Position numbers and translations under genes: made by a program. The notes under the pieces were generated by a model. It searched no databases. It was not told where the DNA came from and worked only from the letters and a program-made list of their open reading frames with translations. Source: an uncultured Naasia sp. (lineage in GTDB: Bacteria > Actinomycetota > Actinomycetes > Actinomycetales > Microbacteriaceae). From it: a stretch of 64,000 nt of DNA. The stretch is from contig CAJYYA010000016.1 of the NCBI GenBank assembly GCA_913778905.1, positions 1 through 64,000 of the forward strand, given 5' to 3'. Within the stretch, counting starts at the first letter, position 1; each line of letters begins with the position of its first letter. Positions 32,460-40,915 of the stretch are shown here, piece after piece.

Positions 32460-34007
32460 TCACTTCACCAGTGGGAACAGGATGGTCTCCCGGATTCCGA
32501 GTCCGGTGAGAGCCATCAGCAGACGGTCGATGCCCATGCCCATGCCGCCGGTTGGGGGCATGCCGTGCTCGAGCGCGCGGAGGAACTCCTCGTCGACGCG
32601 CATGGCCTCGGGGTCGCCCTTCGAGGCGAGAAGGGCCTGCTCGACGAAACGCTCGCGCTGGACCACCGGGTCGACGAGCTCGGAGTACCCCGTGGCGAGC
32701 TCGAAGCCGCGCACGTAGAGGTCCCACTTCTCGACCACGCCGGCCCGCGTGCGGTGTTCGCGCACGAGCGGCGAAGTGTCGAGCGGGAAGTCCATGACGA
32801 ACGTGGGGGCCACCAGGCCCGGCTTGACGAAGTGCTCCCACAGCTCTTCGACGTATTTACCGCGGAGCGGGTGCTCGATCTCGATCTCGTTGGCGTTCGC
32901 GAGTGCGACGAGCTCCTCGAGCGGGGTCTCGGGCGTGATCTCGACGCCCGCGGCCTCGCTCAGCGATTCGTACATGCCGATCCGGACCCATTCACCACCC
33001 AGGTCGTACTCCGTGCCGTCGGCCCAGGTGACGACGTGAGACCCGTAGGAGTCCATGGCCGCGTTCTGGATGAGCTCCTGCGTGAGGTCGGCGATCCCGT
33101 TGTAGTCGCTGTATGCCTGGTAGGCCTCGAGCATCGCGAACTCCGGGGAGTGCGTCGAGTCGGCGCCCTCGTTGCGGAAGTTGCGGTTGATCTCGAAGAT
33201 GCGCTCGAGCCCGCCGACCGCGGCTCGCTTCAGGTAGAGCTCGGGCGCGATACGCAGGTAGAGCTCGGTGTCGAACGCGTTGCTGCGGGTCACGAAGGGA
33301 CGGGCGGAGGCGCCGCCGTGCTGCACCTGCAGCATCGGGGTCTCGAGCTCGAGGAAGTCGTGCGCGTCGAAGGTGCGACGCAGGGATGCCACGGCCTTCG
33401 CGCGGGCGCGGACCGTGGTGCGGGCCTGCTCACGAACGATGAGGTCGAGGTAGCGGCTGCGGACGCGGGTCTCCTCGCTGAGTTCGGCGTGCAGGTTGGG
33501 CAGCGGGAGGACGGCCTTCGCGGCGATCTTCCACTCGCTCACCATGATCGACAGTTCACCGCGGCGCGACGTGATGACCTCGCCGCGAACCCACAGGTGG
33601 TCGCCCAGGTCGACGAGTTCCTTCCACAGGCCGAGCGACTCCTCGCCGACCTCACCCAGGCTCACCATGGCCTGCAGACGCTCGCCGTCACCCGCCTGGA
33701 GAGAGGCGAAGCAGAGCTTGCCCGTGTTGCGGAGGTGGACGATCCGACCGGCCAGGCCGACGGTCTCCCCGGTCTGGACGTCGGCCTCGAGGCCCTGGTG
33801 GCGCGCACGGACGGCGGGGATGGTGTCGGTGATGTCGACGCCGACCGGGTAGGCCTCGAAGCCCTCGTCGATCAGGCGCTGACGCTTCGCGAGGCGCACG
33901 CCCTTCTGCTCGCTGACCTCGGCCTCGCCGAGACCATCGGCCGTGGCGGCTGCGGGAGCGGAGTCGGGGGTGGCGTCAGGTGCGGGGGCGTCAGGCGTCG
34001 CAGTCAC
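32460..34007 (-). CDS. lysS: Lysyl-tRNA synthetase, class II
   Basis: A 515-residue enzyme charging tRNA-Lys. I use GTG 34007; a TTG at 34016 is possible. A low-complexity Ala/Pro N-terminal tail (about 25 residues) precedes the OB-fold anticodon-binding domain and the class II catalytic core with motif 2 (FRNEGADSTHSPEFAMLEAY) and motif 3 (GMGMGIDRLLMALTG). It lies in the conserved panC-lysS-clpC neighbourhood, separated from panC by 266 bp of repeats. Confidence 0.97.
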   Translation of the reverse strand: MTATPDAPAPDATPDSAPAAATADGLGEAEVSEQKGVRLAKRQRLIDEGFEAYPVGVDITDTIPAVRARHQGLEADVQTGETVGLAGRIVHLRNTGKLCFASLQAGDGERLQAMVSLGEVGEESLGLWKELVDLGDHLWVRGEVITSRRGELSIMVSEWKIAAKAVLPLPNLHAELSEETRVRSRYLDLIVREQARTTVRARAKAVASLRRTFDAHDFLELETPMLQVQHGGASARPFVTRSNAFDTELYLRIAPELYLKRAAVGGLERIFEINRNFRNEGADSTHSPEFAMLEAYQAYSDYNGIADLTQELIQNAAMDSYGSHVVTWADGTEYDLGGEWVRIGMYESLSEAAGVEITPETPLEELVALANANEIEIEHPLRGKYVEELWEHFVKPGLVAPTFVMDFPLDTSPLVREHRTRAGVVEKWDLYVRGFELATGYSELVDPVVQRERFVEQALLASKGDPEAMRVDEEFLRALEHGMPPTGGMGMGIDRLLMALTGLGIRETILFPLVK

Positions 34008-34070
34008 GGGGAACAAGGCTACCGTCCGCCCGGAGCAGAGCCCACCCGCCTCCCGGCTCCCTCCCTCCGT

Positions 34071-34222
34071 TGAACAAATGCAGGAGGTGGGAAAACGAAT
34101 GCAGGAGATGAGATCACCGCCGCAGGAGGCGCACCCGGAATCCCGGGCCTCCCATTCGGGAAGTCCTGCATTCGTTCAGCCGGATCCTGCATTCCGCCAC
34201 GAGATCCTGCATTCGTTCAGCC
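34071..34222. repeat. Five short repeats in direct and inverted orientation between panC and lysS
   Basis: Copies related to TGAACGAATGCAGGA lie at 34071-34086 and 34093-34107 (forward) and at 34164-34180, 34185-34198 and 34205-34222 (reverse). The forward and reverse sets can pair into alternative hairpins. No open reading frame explains the pattern. Confidence 0.75.
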
Positions 34223-34273
34223 CGGGCCGCCGGGAAGGCAGGCGGGGACCCGATCGAGGAGTCGCGGCGGAGG

Positions 34274-35149
34274 TCAGCCGAAGTAGACGGTCTCGTTGTC
34301 GATGAGGCGGGTCGCGCCGACCTGGGCGGCGATGATCACGGTCGCCGCACCGCGGTGACCGTCGTCGACGGGGCGGAAGGTCGCCGGATCGATGATGGCC
34401 AGGTAATCGAGTTCGACTCCGTTCTCGCCCATGAGGGCGGCCTGGGCCGCTGCGAGGGACGCGTCGATACCGCGGTCCGCTGCGGATGCGGCCGCGTCGA
34501 GCGCGCGGAACAGCGCAAGGGCCGCCGTGCGCTCGCGTGCGTCGAGGCGACGGTTACGGCTGGACATTGCGAGTCCGTCCTTCTCGCGGACGGTGTCGAG
34601 GACCTCGATGGTGAGCGGCATGTCCAGGTCGCGGACCATCTGCTTCACGAGGAAGACCTGCTGCGCGTCCTTCTGGCCGAAGACGGCGACATCGGGCTGG
34701 ACGATGTAAAAGAGCTTCGACACGACGGTCAGCACGCCATCGAAGTGGCCGCGTCGGGTCTTGCCCTCGAACCGCATCGAGACGTCGCCGCCGGTGACAC
34801 GCGTGGCGGGCGGACCCGACGGATACATGTCCTCGCCGGAGGGGGCGAAGACCAAGTCGGCGCCCGCGCCGTCGAGAGCGGCGACGTCCGCGTCGAGCGT
34901 GCGCGGATACTTCTCGAGGTCGTTGGGATCGCCGAACTGCAGCGGGTTCACGAAGATCGACACCACGACGACGTCGGCGATCTCGCGCGCGCGGCGCACG
35001 AGCGCGATGTGGCCGTCGTGGAGGGCCCCCATGGTCGGGACGAAGGCGACGCGAGGTGACCCGACGCCCTTCGCCCCCGCTTCGGCGCGAGCCCGGAGGA
35101 CGGCTGCCCGGATGTCGGGGATCGTGTGGACGACGTGGGGCTGGCTCAC
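34274..35149 (-). CDS. panC: Pantothenate synthetase
   Basis: A 291-residue enzyme joining pantoate and beta-alanine with ATP. It has the family motifs PTMGALHDGH (the HxGH nucleotide site), SIFVNPLQFG, FGQKDAQQ and the KMSKS-like MSSRNR. The start is GTG 35149, 12 bases after the DUF2520 gene. panD and coaX, often next in mycobacteria, are not present here. Confidence 0.96.
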   Translation of the reverse strand: MSQPHVVHTIPDIRAAVLRARAEAGAKGVGSPRVAFVPTMGALHDGHIALVRRAREIADVVVVSIFVNPLQFGDPNDLEKYPRTLDADVAALDGAGADLVFAPSGEDMYPSGPPATRVTGGDVSMRFEGKTRRGHFDGVLTVVSKLFYIVQPDVAVFGQKDAQQVFLVKQMVRDLDMPLTIEVLDTVREKDGLAMSSRNRRLDARERTAALALFRALDAAASAADRGIDASLAAAQAALMGENGVELDYLAIIDPATFRPVDDGHRGAATVIIAAQVGATRLIDNETVYFG

Positions 35150-35161
35150 CGGCTGCGGCTC

Positions 35162-35896
35162 CTAGAGGTGCGGGTCGGGCTCCGGAAGCGAGCCGAGGTC
35201 GATGCTATCCGGCTGCGCGTGGGCGAGCGCATGGTCGAGACTCGAGCGCGCGAGAGCGCTGAGGAAGAATCCCGGACTCTCGACCCCGATGCCCCGGAGC
35301 AACGAGACGGATTGCTCGACGATCGAGCGGGAGAAGGCCGACACCGTCTCGATCGCTTCGGCGTAGGTCGCACGGTCCGCCTCGGCGATCAGCACGGGCT
35401 CGGCTCCCATCTCCACGACCAGGGCCTGGCCGATGGGCTGGACCGGGGCCGCCGCGGTGACTCCGAACCACGCCGTCGTCAGGGCGGACAGGTCGACGCT
35501 CGTGCCGGTGAAGACCATGGCCGGATGCAGCGCCAGCGGAATCACCCCGGCTGCTGCTGCGGGAGCGAGCACAGCTGTCCCGTACTTCGCCGAAGTGTGG
35601 GCGACGATCTGCCCGGGCTGCCACACCCCTGTCGCGGCGAGTCCCTCGACGAGACCGGGGAGCTCGGCATCCGGCACCGTCAGCAGCACCAGTTCGCTGC
35701 GGCGGATCACCTCCTGCACGTCGAGGATCGGGACGCCCGGCAGCATGGCATCGGCACGGTCGCGACTGCGCTCCGACAGGGCGGACACGCCGACGACGGC
35801 GTGACCGGCACCGGCCAGCGCGGCGGCCAGCACGGGTCCCACCCGACCGGCGCCGACGACTCCGACGCCGAGTCGTCCGGATCGCTGACGGTTCAC
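35162..35896 (-). CDS. Rossmann-fold/DUF2520 protein
   Basis: A 244-residue protein starting at GTG 35896 behind AAGGAGA, overlapping the stop of the previous gene (GTGA). The N-terminus has the dinucleotide-binding motif GVVGAGRVGPVLAAAL; the C-terminal part matches DUF2520. Proteins of this type sit beside panC throughout Actinobacteria and resemble ketopantoate reductases, so a role in pantoate supply is plausible but unproven. Confidence 0.85.
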   Translation of the reverse strand: MNRQRSGRLGVGVVGAGRVGPVLAAALAGAGHAVVGVSALSERSRDRADAMLPGVPILDVQEVIRRSELVLLTVPDAELPGLVEGLAATGVWQPGQIVAHTSAKYGTAVLAPAAAAGVIPLALHPAMVFTGTSVDLSALTTAWFGVTAAAPVQPIGQALVVEMGAEPVLIAEADRATYAEAIETVSAFSRSIVEQSVSLLRGIGVESPGFFLSALARSSLDHALAHAQPDSIDLGSLPEPDPHL

Positions 35897-37590
35897 AGAG
35901 TCTCCTTCTCGGGGCGGGCGCCTGGCGATTCGAGATCGGGGCCCGGTCGGGTCTCGGCGTCGGGGACGGGATTCGACTTCCAACGGTGCGAGTCGTCGGC
36001 GACGGCGGCTCGCTCGGCGCCGACGAGCACCCGCTCGAAGACCCCCACGGCATCGTCGGCATCCAGCGCACCGACCGACGCGACGACGGGGCCGGCCACG
36101 ATGTGCGCGCGGACGTGGGCGAGGCGCGTCGGCCGGTAGAGCGGCCCTTGGTGCACGGAGACGCCCTGCATGCGGGCGAGTGGAACCACGATGAGCGAGC
36201 GCCAGATCCGCCCCTTGCGCAGAAGCAGGTGCCGATCGTGGAGGGCCACCCCGTTGCGTCGCCAGGAGAACGGTCGCCATAGGCGCCCCCGCGCGGGAGT
36301 GGTGACGTAGAGCGCCGCGCTCTCCGATGGGTGGGACGCACCCGTCAGACCCGTCGCGAGCATCTCGTCGAGCTCGGAGCCCGGCGTGCCCGGCATGAGG
36401 AGATCGAGCACGCGGCGCACGTCGGTGATGTCGCCGACGGGGAGCACAACGTTGTCGTTGCCGCTCCCGTCCTGATCCTTCATCGACGCGGCCCGCGTGA
36501 TGCGGATCTGCCACCAGCCGGCGATGCGCCACAGGAGGGGCTGCGAGATCTCGATCGAATGGATACGGCCGGGCGGCAGGGTCTCGTTGCGCGTCGAGGC
36601 GAGCCCGGAGCCGATCCGGATGCCGCTCTCCGAGCCCGCGATCGTGTAGCGCAGCGAGCGGGAGAAGCGTCGAGCGATGAACCCGGCGAGCCCGATGAGG
36701 CTCGGGATGAGCCCGAACAGCACGAACCAGCTGTCGGTGCTGACGATCCAGACGACACCGGCGACCAGCAGAAGGAGGAGGAGAAGCGTCGAGTCGCGCA
36801 GGACGAGAGACCCGAGCAGACGGCTCACCGAGACGTGGACGACAGACGAGCGCGCCGCTTCCTCTCGGCTGAGTTCCGGCGCGAGAAGTTCGCCGACACG
36901 TCGACCGACGACTCCCCCGGGGCCGGGCCCGGCACCCGCGTCCGAGGCGGGTGCCCGCCGTTGAGCGCCCGACGCGAGGTCGAGCACGTCGGTTCGCAAC
37001 CGGTCGGCGGCTGCCGATCCGAGGTAGTCGAGCTTGACCCCGGCGTCGTTGCCCGCGACCGAGATCTCCAGGCGCGCGGTCCCGAAGACCCGCGGAACGA
37101 GCGGGCGGACGATGTTGATGCCCTGCACCCGGTCCAGTCGCGCGCGGCGTTGAGTGCGGAACAGGATTCCGGAACGCAGCTCGACGACCTCGTCGGTCAC
37201 CCGGAACTCGCGCATCCGCCATGCGAGCCAGAAGCCGAGGATGCCCACGCCGAGGACGGCGATCGCGATCGCCAGCCCGGGGAGCAGAAGCCCCCGGTCG
37301 ATGATCTCGTCGATCGGGTCGCGCTCCTCGAACTGCAGGAAGAACTCGATGATGCGGTCGCGCAGGTTGGCGGCGAGGATGCCGGCGATGGCGAGAAGCC
37401 CGATGCCGCCTCTCAGCAGCGGTGTCGCGGGGTGGAGGCGGTGCCACTCGCCGTCGGCGAGATCCGACTCGCCGCCGCCCGGCGTCAGGACGCGCTCGGC
37501 GACCGGCGACGCGACGGTCTCGTCCGGGTCGGGCGTCTCGTCGGGACCCACGGGACCGCGCTCGACCGGGCCGTTCCCGTCGGAGGTCAC
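35893..37590 (-). CDS. Large membrane protein with bacterial PH (DUF304) domains
   Basis: 565 residues from GTG 37590, which overlaps the preceding stop. An acidic N-terminal tail of about 45 residues is followed by four membrane helices in two pairs (near 58-115 and 255-300) and three bacterial PH-like regions; the first begins at FRVTDEVVELRSGILFR, the last at GVALHDRHLLLRKGRIWRSL. This matches the YdbT type, which is normally encoded beside a YdbS-type partner, as here. Its role is unknown, possibly in membrane stress. Confidence 0.85.
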   Translation of the reverse strand: MTSDGNGPVERGPVGPDETPDPDETVASPVAERVLTPGGGESDLADGEWHRLHPATPLLRGGIGLLAIAGILAANLRDRIIEFFLQFEERDPIDEIIDRGLLLPGLAIAIAVLGVGILGFWLAWRMREFRVTDEVVELRSGILFRTQRRARLDRVQGINIVRPLVPRVFGTARLEISVAGNDAGVKLDYLGSAAADRLRTDVLDLASGAQRRAPASDAGAGPGPGGVVGRRVGELLAPELSREEAARSSVVHVSVSRLLGSLVLRDSTLLLLLLLVAGVVWIVSTDSWFVLFGLIPSLIGLAGFIARRFSRSLRYTIAGSESGIRIGSGLASTRNETLPPGRIHSIEISQPLLWRIAGWWQIRITRAASMKDQDGSGNDNVVLPVGDITDVRRVLDLLMPGTPGSELDEMLATGLTGASHPSESAALYVTTPARGRLWRPFSWRRNGVALHDRHLLLRKGRIWRSLIVVPLARMQGVSVHQGPLYRPTRLAHVRAHIVAGPVVASVGALDADDAVGVFERVLVGAERAAVADDSHRWKSNPVPDAETRPGPDLESPGARPEKETL

Positions 37591-38069
37591 AGACCGACCC
37601 GTCGCGACTCCGCCACATCGACGAGATGGTCGCGCAACCGCACGGCGTCGTCCTCGGTCAGGCCCGGAATGGTGACCGCTGTGGTCGCGGCGGCGGTCAC
37701 CAGCTTGAGCTCCGACAGCCCGAAGGCGCGTGCGAGAGGCCCGCGGTTGATGTCGACCAGCTGCAGCCGACCGTAGGGAACGGCGACGAATCTCTGGAAC
37801 AGCAGACCCCGGCGGAACAGCATGTCGTCTTCGCGCAGTGCGTATCCATAGGCGCGGACCCGCCGCGGGATGAACGCCGCCGTGACGAGGGAGCTGACGG
37901 CGAGGACGCCCAGGATGAGCGCGGGGATGCCGATACCGAAGAGGAAGAGGGCGACTGCGGCGGCGACCATCCCGACGATCGAGATCGCCGCGCCGATCAG
38001 CTCGACCGCGATGAGCTTGCTCGACACCCGGCGCCACTCGACGTCGGGGAGCTCGAGCCTGGAAGCCAT
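37587..38069 (-). CDS. Bacterial PH (DUF304) membrane protein, YdbS type
   Basis: 160 residues with two membrane helices (about 18-45 and 47-66) and one bacterial PH domain (YGYALREDDMLFRRGLLFQRFVAVPYGRLQ). It is the small partner of the larger DUF304 protein that it overlaps. The gene starts four bases after the DUF3180 gene in the fol-pan operon. Confidence 0.88.
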   Translation of the reverse strand: MASRLELPDVEWRRVSSKLIAVELIGAAISIVGMVAAAVALFLFGIGIPALILGVLAVSSLVTAAFIPRRVRAYGYALREDDMLFRRGLLFQRFVAVPYGRLQLVDINRGPLARAFGLSELKLVTAAATTAVTIPGLTEDDAVRLRDHLVDVAESRRVGL

Positions 38070-38073
38070 GGCC

Positions 38074-38550
38074 TCATTCTCCCCGCGGGTCGCTGTACGC
38101 CACGTCCTCGCGACCGTCGGGCGGGATGCGGCACCACTGCTCGACGATCAGTCCGGCGGCCAGCGCCGCGAGCGAGGCGATGAGCGAGAAGACGGTGAAC
38201 CCCACATCCGAGCCCGCCGGGGCGACGGGACGGGACAGCAGGTGCGCGATGACCCCGAGGGAGGCCCCGCCGAGCAGAGCCCCTACGAGGGTCGACGCCT
38301 TGGCCAGCAGCACCACGCGCATCGCTCGGAACGGATCGAGGCGCGCGGTCCGCTTGCCTCGCAGAGTCTGTCGGATCGGCCAGCCGAGCGCGATCACCAC
38401 CGCCGAGATGACGACGAGCGAGATCGGGAATGTCGGCGGCGGGACCAGCGTGGGCCGACCCGACGCGACGAGCCCCACCTCGAGCAGATATGCCAGCACG
38501 GCTCCGGTGATGGCGAGCCCGATGGGCAGCCCCGGAGTGGTGGGCTTCAT
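38074..38550 (-). CDS. DUF3180 membrane protein
   Basis: 158 residues with four membrane helices (near 10-28, 43-60, 85-105 and 118-138). The RKT-rich loop LRGKRTARLDPFRAMRVVLLAKAS is characteristic of DUF3180, found in Actinobacteria immediately after folK, as here. Its ATG overlaps the folBK stop. Function unknown. Confidence 0.88.
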   Translation of the reverse strand: MKPTTPGLPIGLAITGAVLAYLLEVGLVASGRPTLVPPPTFPISLVVISAVVIALGWPIRQTLRGKRTARLDPFRAMRVVLLAKASTLVGALLGGASLGVIAHLLSRPVAPAGSDVGFTVFSLIASLAALAAGLIVEQWCRIPPDGREDVAYSDPRGE

Positions 38551-39398
38551 CGGCCGCCCTCCACTCGTACTTCGTGGCGCATCGGTTCCGCGAGGTCGGC
38601 CACCCGGCCGTGTCCGGGCAGGACGGCGTCGGGGTCGGCGATCGACCACGGGACGAGGACGAAGGATCGCGACGCGGCCCCCGGGTGCGGCAGAGTGAGC
38701 TTCTCGTCCTGCCTCTCGAGACCGTCGAACGAGACGATGTCGAGGTCGAGCGTCCGGTCACCCCACCGCCTGTCACGGATACGTCCGTGGTCGAGCTCGA
38801 TCTGCTGCAGTGCTGCGAGCAGGCCGAGGGGGGTACGCGACGTCGTGAGCGTCACGACCTGGTTCAGATAGGTGGGCAGGTTCGGATCCACACCCTCGAG
38901 CGTCAGCGCAGCGCTTTCGATGACAGGCGAGACGGCCACGAGGGCGACGCCGTCGAGTCGGGCGATCGCCGCGACCGCGGAGGCCAGAGATGCCCTGCGG
39001 TCACCGAGGTTGCTCCCGAGGGCGACCACCGCGGGATGGTGAGCGGAACGGTCCACCACCACCGCGACGTCGCCGAACGGAACGGTGATGGGCGCCTGGG
39101 GCTTGTGCACCGTCACGACGACGCGCTCGACCAGGTCGTACCCGAGAGCCGCGTCGGCGATGCGGCCGGCGAGGGTCTCGATGAGATCGACCGGGTCGCC
39201 CGCGATGATGGCGGTCACCTTCTCGGCCAGTTCGCCGTAGTGGACGGTGTCGCCCACGTCGTCGCTCCGCCCGGCCGGTGCGAGGTCGAGATGGAGGACG
39301 ATGTCGGCGACGAACTCCTGCCCCTCGGCGCGCTCGAAGTCGTAGACGCCGTGGCGGCCGAAGGCGCGCACGCCGCGCAGCTCGATCCGGTCGGTCAT
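38547..39398 (-). CDS. folBK: Fused dihydroneopterin aldolase and HPPK
   Basis: A 283-residue bifunctional folate enzyme. Residues 1 to about 118 are FolB (VRAFGRHGVYDFER, then VHKPQAPI); residues about 125-275 are 6-hydroxymethyl-dihydropterin pyrophosphokinase FolK (ALGSNLGDRRASL, then the signature RWGDRTLDLDIV). In many Actinobacteria folB and folK are separate neighbours; the fusion is also common. ATGA overlaps join it to folP before and DUF3180 after. Confidence 0.95.
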   Translation of the reverse strand: MTDRIELRGVRAFGRHGVYDFERAEGQEFVADIVLHLDLAPAGRSDDVGDTVHYGELAEKVTAIIAGDPVDLIETLAGRIADAALGYDLVERVVVTVHKPQAPITVPFGDVAVVVDRSAHHPAVVALGSNLGDRRASLASAVAAIARLDGVALVAVSPVIESAALTLEGVDPNLPTYLNQVVTLTTSRTPLGLLAALQQIELDHGRIRDRRWGDRTLDLDIVSFDGLERQDEKLTLPHPGAASRSFVLVPWSIADPDAVLPGHGRVADLAEPMRHEVRVEGGR

Positions 39399-40291
39399 GA
39401 GCCTCTCCTGTCGATCGTCGGTGGGATGGGGGCCTGCGAACCGCGGGGGTCGACCGCATCCCGACGCGCACTCAGAATGGCCTCCACCACATCGAGTGCC
39501 GTGGCCGTCGCGGCGGCGTCGTGGACCCGGACGGCCCACACACCCGACATCGCAGCGACAGCGCTGATGACCGCCGTCGGCAGGTCGCGAGCGGTGACGG
39601 GGAGGATCTCGGATTCGGACTCGAAGCGCCCGCGCACCGGGAGATCGCCGAGGAAGCGCTTCCGGGACGCGCCGACGAGGAGCGGCGCCCCCAGCTCGGC
39701 GATACGGTCGAGGCCGGCGAGCACCTCCCAATTGTGCCGGGCCGTCTTGGCGAACCCGATTCCCGGGTCGAGCACGACGCGCTCGCGTGCGACACCGGCC
39801 TGTTCGAGCGCGTCGAGACGCCCGGCCAGCTCGTCGCGCACTTCGTCTGCGACATCACCGTAGTGAGCACGGTCGGCCATCTGAGTGCTGTGCCCCCGCC
39901 AGTGCATGGCGATGTAGCGGGCGTCGGTGTCGGCGATCACCGAGGCCATGCGTGCGTCGGCCAGTCCGCCGGAGACGTCGTTGACGATCCACGCGCCGGC
40001 AGCGATGGCCGCCCGTGCCGTCGCCGCGTTCATGGTGTCGACGCTCACGACGATCCCTCGGCTGGCGAGTTCGCCGATGACGGGCAGCACCCGGCGCTGC
40101 TCCTCCTCGATCGGCACTCGAGCCGCACCGGGACGGGTGGACTCGCCACCCACGTCGATCACGTCGGCTCCTGCCTCCACGAGCGCCACCGCGTGAGCGA
40201 CAGCGGTGTCGACATCCAGGTGGAGGCCGCCGTCGCTGAACGAATCGGGCGTCGTGTTGAGGATGCCGAAGACGAGCGGACGCTCGGTCAC
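39395..40291 (-). CDS. folP: Dihydropteroate synthase
   Basis: A 298-residue enzyme joining p-aminobenzoate to dihydropterin pyrophosphate, the sulfonamide target. It has NTTPDSFSDGG, DVGGESTRPGA and a conserved C-terminal RVHD. The start is GTG 40291, overlapping the folE stop (GTGA). Confidence 0.96.
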   Translation of the reverse strand: MTERPLVFGILNTTPDSFSDGGLHLDVDTAVAHAVALVEAGADVIDVGGESTRPGAARVPIEEEQRRVLPVIGELASRGIVVSVDTMNAATARAAIAAGAWIVNDVSGGLADARMASVIADTDARYIAMHWRGHSTQMADRAHYGDVADEVRDELAGRLDALEQAGVARERVVLDPGIGFAKTARHNWEVLAGLDRIAELGAPLLVGASRKRFLGDLPVRGRFESESEILPVTARDLPTAVISAVAAMSGVWAVRVHDAAATATALDVVEAILSARRDAVDPRGSQAPIPPTIDRRGS

Positions 40292-40902
40292 GGGAGGTCC
40301 GTCTCGCCGAGGCCTCGGGGCCGGGCGTCGGTCTCGGCGGCGCCCATGAGCATGAGCGCCTCCAGACGAGCAGCGCCCGATGCCAGCGAGCCGCGGGCAG
40401 CGATGGTGACGGCCTCGGTCCCGCGAGTGCGGCTGCCGCGGGCGCTGACGCAGGTGTGCTCGGCCCGGACGACCACGAGGGCACCGCGGGCGCCGAGGCC
40501 CCGTTCGATGGCGTCCGCGATGTCGTCGGTCAGCCGTTCCTGCATCTGCGGACGGGAGGCCGCCGAGTCGACGGCCCGCACGAACCGACCGAGCCCGGCG
40601 ACGCGATCGCCTGGCACGTAGGCGACGGCCGCGGAGCCGAGGAACGGCAACAGGTGATGCTCGCAGACCGAGCGGACGGGGATGCCGGCCAGCACGATGG
40701 GCACATCCGTCGCGTCGATACCGATCTCGACACCGGAATCGAAGATCGACGCGGGATCGGTCCCGACGCCCGCGAACATCTCTGCATACGCCTCGACGAC
40801 CCGGTCCGGTGTCTCCACCAGGCCGGGCCGTTCGGGATCTTCACCGATCGCCCCGAGAAGCTCGGTGACGGCTCGGCGGATGCGATCGGAGTCGATGGCC
40901 AC
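40288..40902 (-). CDS. folE: GTP cyclohydrolase I
   Basis: A 204-residue enzyme opening the folate pathway by making dihydroneopterin triphosphate. Zinc-site residues are visible in SVCEHHLLPF and in the HTCVSARG segment; the QERLTDDIA helix is conserved. GTG 40902 or GTG 40905 is the start; the ribosome-binding site is weak, consistent with coupling to ftsH 14 bases upstream. Confidence 0.95.
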   Translation of the reverse strand: MAIDSDRIRRAVTELLGAIGEDPERPGLVETPDRVVEAYAEMFAGVGTDPASIFDSGVEIGIDATDVPIVLAGIPVRSVCEHHLLPFLGSAAVAYVPGDRVAGLGRFVRAVDSAASRPQMQERLTDDIADAIERGLGARGALVVVRAEHTCVSARGSRTRGTEAVTIAARGSLASGAARLEALMLMGAAETDARPRGLGETDLP

Positions 40903-40915
40903 CACTCCGAGAGGG

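Noticed and set aside
34071-34222. CRISPR array
   Set aside because: The repeats are short, mixed in orientation and irregularly spaced, and no cas gene is present.
34008-34273. T-box or lysine riboswitch before lysS
   Set aside because: No T-box sequence or lysine riboswitch core is visible; the structure is explained by the short repeats.
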